Shown: piece after piece, positions 1 through 5,647 of the stretch
Numbering within the stretch: the first letter of the stretch is position 1
Layout: each line of letters starts with the position of its first letter
Origin: Pirellulaceae bacterium
Lineage (GTDB): Bacteria > Planctomycetota > Planctomycetia > Pirellulales > Pirellulaceae
DNA: 8,047 nt
NCBI GenBank assembly: GCA_020846515.1
Contig: JADLDX010000084.1
Coordinates: 1-8,047, forward strand
Direction of reading: 5' to 3'
Notes under the pieces: generated by a model
The model's database searches: none
What the model saw: the letters and a program-made list of their open reading frames with translations, nothing else
Told to the model about the DNA's origin: nothing
Translations under genes and position numbers: made by a program

Positions 1-1408
1 CATTTAATCCCACTAGTCGAGCTGGCGCAGCTCGCGTCAGGATCGCACTTTCGTTCAAGGTCTCTTCGCGATCGAGTTGATTGAGCAGAGAATGCTGAGC
101 CGCCAATGGATGAATGCCCTCCAAGGCCGCCCTGCGAAAGCTGCGATCCATCAACAGACGCATCAGATGGGGATAGCAGGTAAATGGTCCGCCATTGGGA
201 TGATCGGTCGTCAGCAAAATTTGGTATGGGTTGTTGACTAGTAACAACAGTTCCAGCCCGATGGTCCATTGCAGACTGCTCACATACTGCGAACTCTCAT
301 ACCGCATGGGCACGACGCCACAACCGCCAATGCATTCCACATCACTGATGATCGCTTTGGCTGGTCGCGCATGACGTCGGTTGCGAAATTGCGCCTGGGT
401 ATCGGCTGAAATTGTGACCGTCTGCCCAAAGACTATCTGCCCGACATCTAAACTCAATTCAGGCGAGGCATTGATACGCTCGGCCAACTCGGCTGCGCCA
501 CTGCCCATGCCCATCGGCCCAGTATCAGAGTAAGCGTTAAACTGAGCATGCGTTAGATGCATGCGATGGCCCTCGACGGCATCAAGAGTCGCAAGCGTCG
601 AACGAATGTTACCCGGCACGCCCAGGTTACTCGCATGCACGTGCAGCGGATGGGCTAAGCCAAGGTTGTCGATAGCCGTGGCCAGCGATCGCAATACTAT
701 GCGCGGCGTCGTGCCATATCGCGCATGCGGTTGATCCACGTCCAGTGAACGCTGGTTAAACTTGAATGCGCTGATGCCACCCGCGTTGACGACTTTTACT
801 GCCAATGCCTGGCTGGCTTGAAGATTCCAAGCCACCAATTCCTCAAGTACCGGCATCTCCAAGCCGCGTCCCAGTTCTCGCAGCATCCACTCTTCATTAC
901 CCATGACGACATAGGCACCGCTGTCGATCAGCGGCGTGTCGGCTAACTGCAAATGAGTCGCGCGCGCTTGCGGGAGCAACATGGCCGGCTCGAAGCAAGC
1001 CGTATAACCCATCGTGGCATACTTGCGACCGGTCACGCCGGCTGACCATAGTGGCCCCAGATGCTCACGACCAGCTTTACCCAAAGTCTCCTGCATTAAC
1101 AATCGAGCCAGATTTAACTTGCCCCCGCCTATGTGCGTGTGCAAATCAATGCCTCCAGCCATCACCAATGCGCCACTCATGTCATGCGTCAACACATTGC
1201 CGGTTGTATGGCTTGTGGCACTACCAGTTGCAAGGCCGCTTACCGAACTTGCCATACTTCCGGTTGCACCTTTGTGTTCGGTGACGCTGTGGATTCGATC
1301 ACCATCTACGACGATGTCGACTAGCTGACCGTTTAAGGCGGAAGTAGGATCGACCAATCGGGCGGCTGACAGGCAAATCAGGCGCTGGCTTGCAGATCGA
1401 CTTAGCAT
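1..1408 (-). CDS. fhcA: Formyltransferase/hydrolase complex subunit A (formylmethanofuran dehydrogenase subunit A homologue), 3' end missing
   Basis: FhcA is the metal-dependent amidohydrolase subunit of the bacterial Fhc complex; it hydrolyses formyl-methanofuran to formate in the cytoplasmic H4MPT C1 pathway. I translated 469 codons with no stop; relatives run to about 550 residues, so the C-terminus lies beyond the left edge. Family motifs in order: GGIDLHTHIGGGKLNLAR (85-102, metal ligands H90 and H92), GNEEWMLRELGRG (170-182), AFKFNQRS (214-221, K216 the likely carboxylated bridging lysine), HPLHVHASN (253-261), LTHAQFNAY (285-293), and TTDHPNGGPFTCYPH (400-414, D402 the likely catalytic aspartate). 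Ligand roles come from archaeal FwdA, matched by eye. The ATG at 1408 is chosen because AAGGAG (1419-1414) lies 5 nt upstream and it overlaps the fhcB stop. An odd Ser/Thr/Gly-rich stretch at residues 45-75 precedes the HxH motif. fhcD and fhcC are expected next, as in the methylotroph fhcBADC order. Confidence 0.93.
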   Translation of the reverse strand, partial: MLSRSASQRLICLSAARLVDPTSALNGQLVDIVVDGDRIHSVTEHKGATGSMASSVSGLATGSATSHTTGNVLTHDMSGALVMAGGIDLHTHIGGGKLNLARLLMQETLGKAGREHLGPLWSAGVTGRKYATMGYTACFEPAMLLPQARATHLQLADTPLIDSGAYVVMGNEEWMLRELGRGLEMPVLEELVAWNLQASQALAVKVVNAGGISAFKFNQRSLDVDQPHARYGTTPRIVLRSLATAIDNLGLAHPLHVHASNLGVPGNIRSTLATLDAVEGHRMHLTHAQFNAYSDTGPMGMGSGAAELAERINASPELSLDVGQIVFGQTVTISADTQAQFRNRRHARPAKAIISDVECIGGCGVVPMRYESSQYVSSLQWTIGLELLLLVNNPYQILLTTDHPNGGPFTCYPHLMRLLMDRSFRRAALEGIHPLAAQHSLLNQLDREETLNESAILTRAAPARLVGLN

Positions 1409-1420
1409 GTTGACTCCTTC
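1402..1420 (-). promoter_or_regulatory. fhcB/fhcA stop-start overlap with fhcA ribosome binding site
   Basis: On the minus strand the sequence ATGCTAA contains both the fhcA start (ATG, 1408-1406) and the fhcB stop (TAA, 1404-1402), a 7-nt overlap. GAAGGAG (1420-1414) sits 5 nt before the ATG and is the strongest Shine-Dalgarno match in the window. The arrangement points to one transcript with coupled translation of the two subunits. Confidence 0.8.
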
Positions 1421-2679
1421 GCCACCGCCAAGCAACGTTTGAGCTCGTCCATGGCCTGGGCTGCGGTGTGCATTGGGGCTGCTGGTGCTGTAGCAGCCCG
1501 CGCGTGGACGACTAGACCGTGGTCATTGCGCATGACGAAACCAGATCGATCGAGCCCTAACGCTGCTACCGGTAATGGGGCTTGATCACGTGCAGTCGAT
1601 GATCCGGTCGAGACATTGCACCAGGCATCGAGCAACAAGTCGAATTGCAAGTCAGGCAACTGACGATCGCTGGGCAAGCTTCTCACCCCTAATATCCAAT
1701 CGTGGGCCTGTTGCCATTCTTCGAGGCTGGCACCGGAATCGACATCGGCATTTTGCCATTGGCCATTGCAAAAACGTATCGGCCCGGTCCGATTGGTTAA
1801 CCACAATAAAGCGTCTTTGGCTGTGGTGCGACCCGGGTCGCTGGCCAGCGGCAATAAAGTGCACCGCGTAGTCAGGCTGATTTGTTGACTGAGTTCCCAC
1901 AAACGTTCCAGGACTAATCGATCGCGTTGATCGCTGAACTGCTCCTCATGCCAGATGATGACCGTATAACGACTGGCCAGCAGATATTCGGCCAACTGGG
2001 CAGCGGACTCGTCGGCAAAGTCTGTTCTATCCGCGGGGCGATGCATGGCCGCTGAATCATCCCGCAACGCCAATAGGGTGCGCGTCAATCGGTCCAGCCA
2101 TTGATCGGGCGTCCACTCGAGTTGATCGGTAACCATGGCTGGGCTCGATAACCAACTGGCTGGGCATCGATCCAGAAACAAATGATTCACCGGGCCAAGG
2201 CTCGATGCGCTGGTTGAACTGGTGGCCAGAAATCTTGGTGTCAGCATGGGCATATCGCGCAGATGTTGATCGCCCACGTGAACAATCAGAGTTGCGGACT
2301 GATGCAATTCTGCCAAGGATGTACCCAGCGTGCCATGTGTGCCTGTCATGGCAGCGATGTGATGCGCGCCCGGCGATTGGGCGACGGTTAACGTGGCGCC
2401 GCAAGCTTGGGCCAGGAGGAACGCGGCCCTGGCCGTATCGACATCCGCACTTTCCAACCAAATCAGCGGTCGACGAGCAACAGCTAAACGCTGAGCGGCT
2501 TCTGCCAATCGATCATCACCAGCGGAAGATGTTTGGTTCAGAAGTCCGAGCGGTGCACCATCTTGTGCGTTGAGCCAGGCGTGCAAGCGCTGGCAATCTG
2601 GCGGCTGGTCATTATCCGGCCATCGCATCGCGTTGGGACATAACAAGCCACACAAACAACAAGTTTCTGGAGAAGTCAT
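1402..2679 (-). CDS. fhcB: Formyltransferase/hydrolase complex subunit B (formylmethanofuran dehydrogenase subunit B homologue)
   Basis: This 425-residue cytoplasmic protein is recognised from its coupling to fhcA and from the formylmethanofuran dehydrogenase B pattern: an N-terminal cysteine cluster, RRPLIWLESADVDTARAAFLLAQACGA (69-95, given by position: alternating strand and helix), LIVHVGDQ (131-138) and a C-terminal LGLDRSG (374-380). In archaeal FmdB/FwdB this subunit holds a [4Fe-4S] cluster and the Mo/W-pterin. Bacterial FhcB is known as a non-redox structural subunit. Here C7-x2-C10-x3-C14 resembles the archaeal cluster motif, with C29 a possible fourth ligand. The archaeal VCHGPS segment with the metal-binding Cys/Sec corresponds by eye to QSPGAH (101-106), which has no cysteine. 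The start at 2679 is the only in-frame choice: a TAG lies at 2691-2689, and the next Met, M18, would remove the first three cysteines. No clear Shine-Dalgarno precedes it. Confidence 0.88.
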   Translation of the reverse strand: MTSPETCCLCGLLCPNAMRWPDNDQPPDCQRLHAWLNAQDGAPLGLLNQTSSAGDDRLAEAAQRLAVARRPLIWLESADVDTARAAFLLAQACGATLTVAQSPGAHHIAAMTGTHGTLGTSLAELHQSATLIVHVGDQHLRDMPMLTPRFLATSSTSASSLGPVNHLFLDRCPASWLSSPAMVTDQLEWTPDQWLDRLTRTLLALRDDSAAMHRPADRTDFADESAAQLAEYLLASRYTVIIWHEEQFSDQRDRLVLERLWELSQQISLTTRCTLLPLASDPGRTTAKDALLWLTNRTGPIRFCNGQWQNADVDSGASLEEWQQAHDWILGVRSLPSDRQLPDLQFDLLLDAWCNVSTGSSTARDQAPLPVAALGLDRSGFVMRNDHGLVVHARAATAPAAPMHTAAQAMDELKRCLAVAKESTC

Positions 2680-2806
2680 GTGGCAGGTCTAGACATTCGT
2701 TTCGGGATTGGGGCAATTATCGTTGGGAACGACACCCTGACGGATTTTCATGGTCGATCGGGTGTCTTCCCAGCACGAGTTTCGTTGGGGAACGTGAAAC
2801 GCGGGC
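2680..2806 (-). promoter_or_regulatory. Spacer before fhcB with two matching short palindromes (candidate operator or promoter region)
   Basis: This 127-bp spacer separates the GH105-like gene stop from the fhcB start. It holds two near-identical short inverted repeats, CGTTGGGAACG (2721-2731) and CGTTGGGGAACG (2783-2794). Each has CGTT/AACG arms around a G3 or G4 centre, with start-to-start spacing of 62 bp. They sit about 42 and 104 bp upstream of the fhcB start, a plausible place for paired protein-binding sites. I see no convincing -35/-10 pair and no terminator with a T-tract. A 20-codon ORF (2751-2689) also lies here, in the fhcB frame, ending in TAG three codons before the fhcB ATG. 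Function is inferred only. Confidence 0.35.
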
Positions 2807-4543
2807 TTATTTTCCTGAACTTTTTTCCCATTGTGCCATCTCTGTCGCGACCAACAAGGCCATGGCTCCTCCGCGCGGATCTCGCCCCAATATGGCTGTG
2901 CGATCTAGGTATTCGCGCAGAGACTTCATCTTACCCGTGCCGGTGCATACATCCACTAGCGTGCCGTCAGCGGCCACACGCGCTTTGACCGCAGACCAGC
3001 CGCGCTCAATGGCTGGCTTGAATTTTTCTGCATCCAACCAGCCTTTCTGGACACCGCGCGCCATGGCATAGGTAATCATGCAAGTGCTCGTGAGCTCTCG
3101 ATAGCTCTCCGGATGATCGACAACTTGATGCCAGGCGCCGGTGGGATCTTGATGAGCCAGCAGAGCAGTCAAGTGTTGCTGGAAGGCGCTGAGCATTTCC
3201 TGGCGGCCTGGGTAATCTTGAGGCAGTTCATTCAGTGATAGAGCCAGACCCAGCGCTGGAAAACCGTTGCCGCGACCCCAAGCGGTTTCATCCAATGGTG
3301 AGTGGCGATGTAGGCCATCGCTACGCAGATTCAGTTTGAGCATGAAACGCATATGCTTCAGGCACATATCGTAGTATTTGCGGTCACCCGTCAAGCGACC
3401 CACTTGAGCCAAAATCGGACAACCCATAAACACTGCATCGCTCATCTCACTGTGCGTGGGCATCGCGTCACGTGGCTGGCCATCCTCCGTGAACGCCCGA
3501 TCCGCTGCGAAGCGAGCCATTTCGATGTATCGACTGTTCTTGGATTCATCAAACATCTCGCCCCATAGGATGTGACCCGCGATGTCACTGCCGCTGCTCT
3601 TATCGGTCAAGGTTGGCTTGGTACCCGTGCGATAGTCAGCCGTTATCTTTTCAAGATCGGGGAAGACCGCTGCGTCCTTCGTGAGTTTGGCGAGACGTAA
3701 ACGACCGATGCAGGCTACTGCTGGAATGTATGCGACTGTTGGCAATTCATGGCCATACACCTTGGCCAGTTGACCCGCGACCTCCAGTGCCGTTCGGCGA
3801 TCGCGAGCTTGCATTTCCAAACGAGCCGGCGAACTGAACTTACCGGCTTGACCTTGAACGGCTTGCACAAAATCCGCGAACATTGCCGGAGTGAACTCAG
3901 AGAATGGTGTCAGATCGCCCGGCGCTACCGAACGCATCGAAGCTTCTATCGTGCCGACGTTGCAGGCCGATTTAAGCCCAAGTTGGACGGCTAGCGAATC
4001 GTTGGCTCGGTCACTTTCGGGAACGTGGGCGGTCGTCTCGCCTTCGACCAGCACCTCCACAGAATCGGGCGCATGCATTCCGATCCAACGCCACAGATAT
4101 TGCGCTTCAGGATTGGTGCTGCTCAGGTAAGCATCCCCAGCGGGTGGATAACCGGCCGCCGGGTTGCCACCTGACCCGTTGTCATTTTTGAGTTTCTTGG
4201 CCAATCCATCGGGATTGCCACAAGGCACTACCGAAAGAGCCAACACATTTCGTACCGGTGCATATGCCGGCTCCGTGTAAAAGCGATGCATCACGTTGAT
4301 GGCAGCGGCCGATGTGCGCGACGAGCCATCCAAGCCCGCCACTATCAACAGGCGAATCTTGGGTGAATGCACGTTGAGGTCATCGGAGGTAATGAATGCC
4401 GGGATCGGAGTCCCCAAACGTGTCACGCCCACCGACGTTCGAATCACGCCCGGCATCTCGAGTGACTTGAAATCAAGTTCTTGCGCCACAGCCGATAGAC
4501 TGCACACCAGCAGGTAGCCGGCAAATACTAAATTGCGAACCAT
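2807..4543 (-). CDS. Secreted protein with degenerate M14 carboxypeptidase-like N-terminus and GH105 (unsaturated rhamnogalacturonyl hydrolase-like) C-terminus
   Basis: The product has 578 residues. Residues 1-20 form a signal peptide with likely cleavage after SAVA. Residues 35-175 resemble a zinc carboxypeptidase fold: a strand, IVAGLDGSSRT (67-77) where M14 enzymes have GxHGxE, then VVPCGNPDG (105-113), which keeps the family NPDG. Both zinc ligands of that motif are replaced (D72, S75), so peptidase activity is unlikely. Residues 320-575 match the GH105/GH88 alpha/alpha barrel: SDAVFMG (368-374, D369 the likely catalytic acid), HRHSPLDETAWGRGNGF (412-428), DPTGAWHQVVDHPES (466-480), and STCMITYAMARGVQKGWLD (486-504). 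GH105 enzymes remove unsaturated uronate from oligosaccharides made by polysaccharide lyases. Isolated GH105 proteins are about 370 residues, so the N-terminal part is an added domain. The gene lies 127 bp before fhcB on the same strand; co-transcription is uncertain. Substrate cannot be read from sequence. Confidence 0.82.
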   Translation of the reverse strand: MVRNLVFAGYLLVCSLSAVAQELDFKSLEMPGVIRTSVGVTRLGTPIPAFITSDDLNVHSPKIRLLIVAGLDGSSRTSAAAINVMHRFYTEPAYAPVRNVLALSVVPCGNPDGLAKKLKNDNGSGGNPAAGYPPAGDAYLSSTNPEAQYLWRWIGMHAPDSVEVLVEGETTAHVPESDRANDSLAVQLGLKSACNVGTIEASMRSVAPGDLTPFSEFTPAMFADFVQAVQGQAGKFSSPARLEMQARDRRTALEVAGQLAKVYGHELPTVAYIPAVACIGRLRLAKLTKDAAVFPDLEKITADYRTGTKPTLTDKSSGSDIAGHILWGEMFDESKNSRYIEMARFAADRAFTEDGQPRDAMPTHSEMSDAVFMGCPILAQVGRLTGDRKYYDMCLKHMRFMLKLNLRSDGLHRHSPLDETAWGRGNGFPALGLALSLNELPQDYPGRQEMLSAFQQHLTALLAHQDPTGAWHQVVDHPESYRELTSTCMITYAMARGVQKGWLDAEKFKPAIERGWSAVKARVAADGTLVDVCTGTGKMKSLREYLDRTAILGRDPRGGAMALLVATEMAQWEKSSGK

Positions 4544-4566
4544 GATGATTGCTTTACCTATGTGAG

Positions 4567-4657
4567 CTGGAAGATTGGTCTGGAAGATTGGGCTGGAATA
4601 GGGAGCAGGAGTTTGGAGCAGGGCTTGGGAACAGGAATATGGAGCAGGAGGTCAATG
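4567..4657. repeat. 13-bp tandem repeat array, seven units
   Basis: Seven consecutive 13-bp units start at 4567, 4580, 4593, 4606, 4619, 4632 and 4645. The first two, of the type CTGGAAGATTGG plus one base, are nearly identical. Later units drift to the type CAGGAATATGGAG. Phase is kept through all seven without an insertion or deletion. The plus strand is purine-rich, so a leftward transcript would carry a pyrimidine-rich repeat. The array begins 24 bp upstream of the GH105-like start codon and would lie in its leader or promoter. Confidence 0.85.
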
Positions 4658-4736
4658 GTTTTCCGGCAGGCTCGCTCGAGCGTTGGCTATCGCCCCGACC
4701 GGCTATCGCCTAGAATTGTAAACCGTTGACCGCCGG

Positions 4737-4813
4737 CCCACAAACGCTAGCGCCGTGGGTAAGTTTACTTGGCATTCGAGCCAATTTAGTAGCTTGAAAC
4801 TGGGCTATTCAAG
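4737..4813. repeat. Three consecutive imperfect inverted repeats
   Basis: The first (4737-4759) has CCCAC/GTGGG arms around an inner CGCTAGCG palindrome. The second (4769-4784) pairs TTGGC with GCCAA across 6 nt. The third (4793-4813) pairs CTTGAA with TTCAAG across 9 nt and directly abuts the 17-bp array. None is followed by a T-tract, so they are not standard intrinsic terminators. They could be protein-binding sites, remnants of dispersed repeats, or partly chance. Confidence 0.5.
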
Positions 4814-4898
4814 TTGATGGCTAGCCAGTCAAGCAACCAGGCCAAGTAAGTAACCTAAGCAGTCAAGCAACCAAGCCAACCTAGTAACCAAGCCAGTC
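4814..4898. repeat. 17-bp tandem repeat array, five units
   Basis: Units start at 4814, 4831, 4848, 4865 and 4882. The approximate consensus is AAGYAACCAAGCCAGTC. Unit 1 is the most diverged and shares mainly the GCCAGTC end. Units 2 and 4 resemble each other most, as do 3 and 5, which gives a secondary 34-bp period: CAGTC recurs at 4826, 4860 and 4894. The array ends 45 bp before the GTG start of the CopD-like gene, so it falls in its promoter or 5' leader. Confidence 0.82.
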
Positions 4899-4943
4899 GA
4901 TCTGGCTGGCCACTTCATCTCGTAACTTAAACTTCGGAAGACA

Positions 4944-5438
4944 GTGAATAGCGTTATGGACAATCTGTTTCTGATCGACGTCGTATCGCGCATCGTGCAC
5001 ATCGCCACGGCGATTGTGCTGATCGGTGGCAGTACTTTCATGGCCTTTGTCTTGCTGCCCACGGCAGAAAAACTCGATCAAGCGGCGCACGAACAACTGC
5101 GTAGTTTAGTCAACGGACGCTGGAAGCGTTTCGTACATGCGGGCATTCTGTTGTTTTTGGTAACCGGCTTCTACAACTACTTTCGCCAAATGCCCAATCA
5201 TGAAGGTGACGGGTTGTACCATGCGCTGATCGGGACCAAGATCCTGTTGGCTCTTGGGGTATTCTTTATTGCCTCCGCCCTGGTCGGAAGATCGGCTGCG
5301 TTTGAGAACATGCGCGCCTCGCGCGCTAAATGGCTCAAGATTATCGTGTTACTGGCTGCCGTCATCGTCGGTATGTCAGGCTTTGTCAAAGTCAAAGGCC
5401 CCGCGCCCAAGGAAGTTCCAGCTGCTGTGGCGCAGTGA
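4944..5438 (+). CDS. Small CopD-like integral membrane protein, four predicted helices
   Basis: The product has 164 residues and about four hydrophobic helices: roughly 9-38, 62-80, 93-115 and 129-148. A short basic tail (KVKGPAPKEVP) follows. The first helix, RIVHIATAIVLIGGSTFMAFVLLP, has the HxxxxxxxxGG layout with a final proline seen in CopD and related putative membrane proteins. Histidines H19, H65 and H93 fall in or at the edges of helices and could bind copper or haem, but that is inference from the general family. Two starts compete: GTG 4944 with GGAAG (4936-4940) only 3 nt upstream, and ATG 4956 with the same motif 15 nt upstream. An in-frame TAA at 4923-4925 bounds the gene. It stands alone on the plus strand before a 209-bp gap, with no obvious operon partner. 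The exact function is unknown. Confidence 0.75.
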   Translation: MNSVMDNLFLIDVVSRIVHIATAIVLIGGSTFMAFVLLPTAEKLDQAAHEQLRSLVNGRWKRFVHAGILLFLVTGFYNYFRQMPNHEGDGLYHALIGTKILLALGVFFIASALVGRSAAFENMRASRAKWLKIIVLLAAVIVGMSGFVKVKGPAPKEVPAAVAQ

Positions 5439-5500
5439 ATCCCATCCAGCCGCAACCACTGCGCAGTCACAATTGAACTACAATAGCGCACGGCGAGAAT

Positions 5501-5580
5501 GGCCTAATTGAGATTCATGGTTAACCTGCCATCGGCTTGGGCGATACTTCGGTGATGCCTGGCCTGAATCTCATATGGCC
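5501..5580 (+). other. Nested stem-loop candidate with a cUUCGg hairpin
   Basis: Outer arms GGCC (5501-5504) and TGAGATTCA (5509-5517) pair with TGAATCTCA (5565-5573) and GGCC (5577-5580), a 9-bp perfect stem plus a 4-bp distal stem. Inside, GGCGATAC (5540-5547) pairs with GTGATGCC (5552-5559) through five Watson-Crick pairs, two wobbles and one A-A mismatch, closing a C(TTCG)G tetraloop. A GGTTAACC palindrome (5519-5526) is also enclosed. The element lies 62 bp after the CopD-like stop and 67 bp before the sulfatase start. There is no T-tract. It could be a structured leader or a 3' end; no known riboswitch class is recognised. Confidence 0.35.
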
Positions 5581-5634
5581 TCACGCCTAGTATTCAAACC
5601 CCACTGATATCCCCCACTCTGAATCCCTTTTGTC

Positions 5635-5639
5635 AAAGG
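5635..5639 (+). promoter_or_regulatory. Ribosome binding site deciding the sulfatase start
   Basis: AAAGG lies 8 nt before ATG 5648. A TTG at 5630 opens the frame six codons earlier but would place this motif inside the coding sequence, so ATG 5648 is preferred. Confidence 0.6.
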
Positions 5640-5647
5640 TAACGACC

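Larger units (their letters stand above)
4544..4943. other. Divergent intergenic region filled with two tandem arrays and inverted repeats
   Basis: This 400-bp gap lies between the GH105-like gene (leftward) and the CopD-like gene (rightward), so it should hold promoters for both. I find no credible coding sequence in it. It contains a 13-bp tandem array (4567-4657), a perfect palindrome CGCTCGAGCG (4673-4682), a direct repeat GGCTATCGCC (4685-4694 and 4701-4710), three further inverted repeats (4737-4813) and a 17-bp tandem array (4814-4898). TTGACC (4726-4731) lacks a matching -10 box, so no promoter can be called with confidence. Confidence 0.8.

Noticed and set aside
1014..1328. Plus-strand 104-codon ORF, with smaller ones overlapping it
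   Set aside because: It lies antisense to the well-supported fhcA gene, has a Pro/Cys-rich composition without recognisable motifs, and no ribosome binding site.
2057..2461. Minus-strand 134-codon ORF inside fhcB
   Set aside because: It is an out-of-frame shadow of fhcB, whose reading frame carries the family motifs.
2680..2988. Plus-strand 102-codon ORF covering the fhcB spacer
   Set aside because: It starts at a GTG with no ribosome binding site, runs antisense into the GH105-like gene and shows no protein-like features.
4726..4731. TTGACC as a -35 promoter box
   Set aside because: No AT-rich -10 box lies at 16-18 bp in either direction; the expected position is GC-rich.
4567..4898. Possible CRISPR array
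   Set aside because: The repeats are contiguous 13-bp and 17-bp units with no spacers, and there are no cas genes.
4829..5062. Minus-strand Leu-rich 77-codon ORF reading out of the CopD-like gene
   Set aside because: Its Leu-rich tail is simply the 17-bp tandem array translated in reverse, and the rest is antisense to the membrane protein.
5518..5556. Twelve-codon ORF beginning MVNLPSAW
   Set aside because: It is too short, has no ribosome binding site and overlaps the inverted-repeat structure.
5630..5647. TTG start for the sulfatase six codons upstream
   Set aside because: The AAAGG ribosome binding site would lie inside it, while ATG 5648 has correct spacing and begins directly before the signal peptide.
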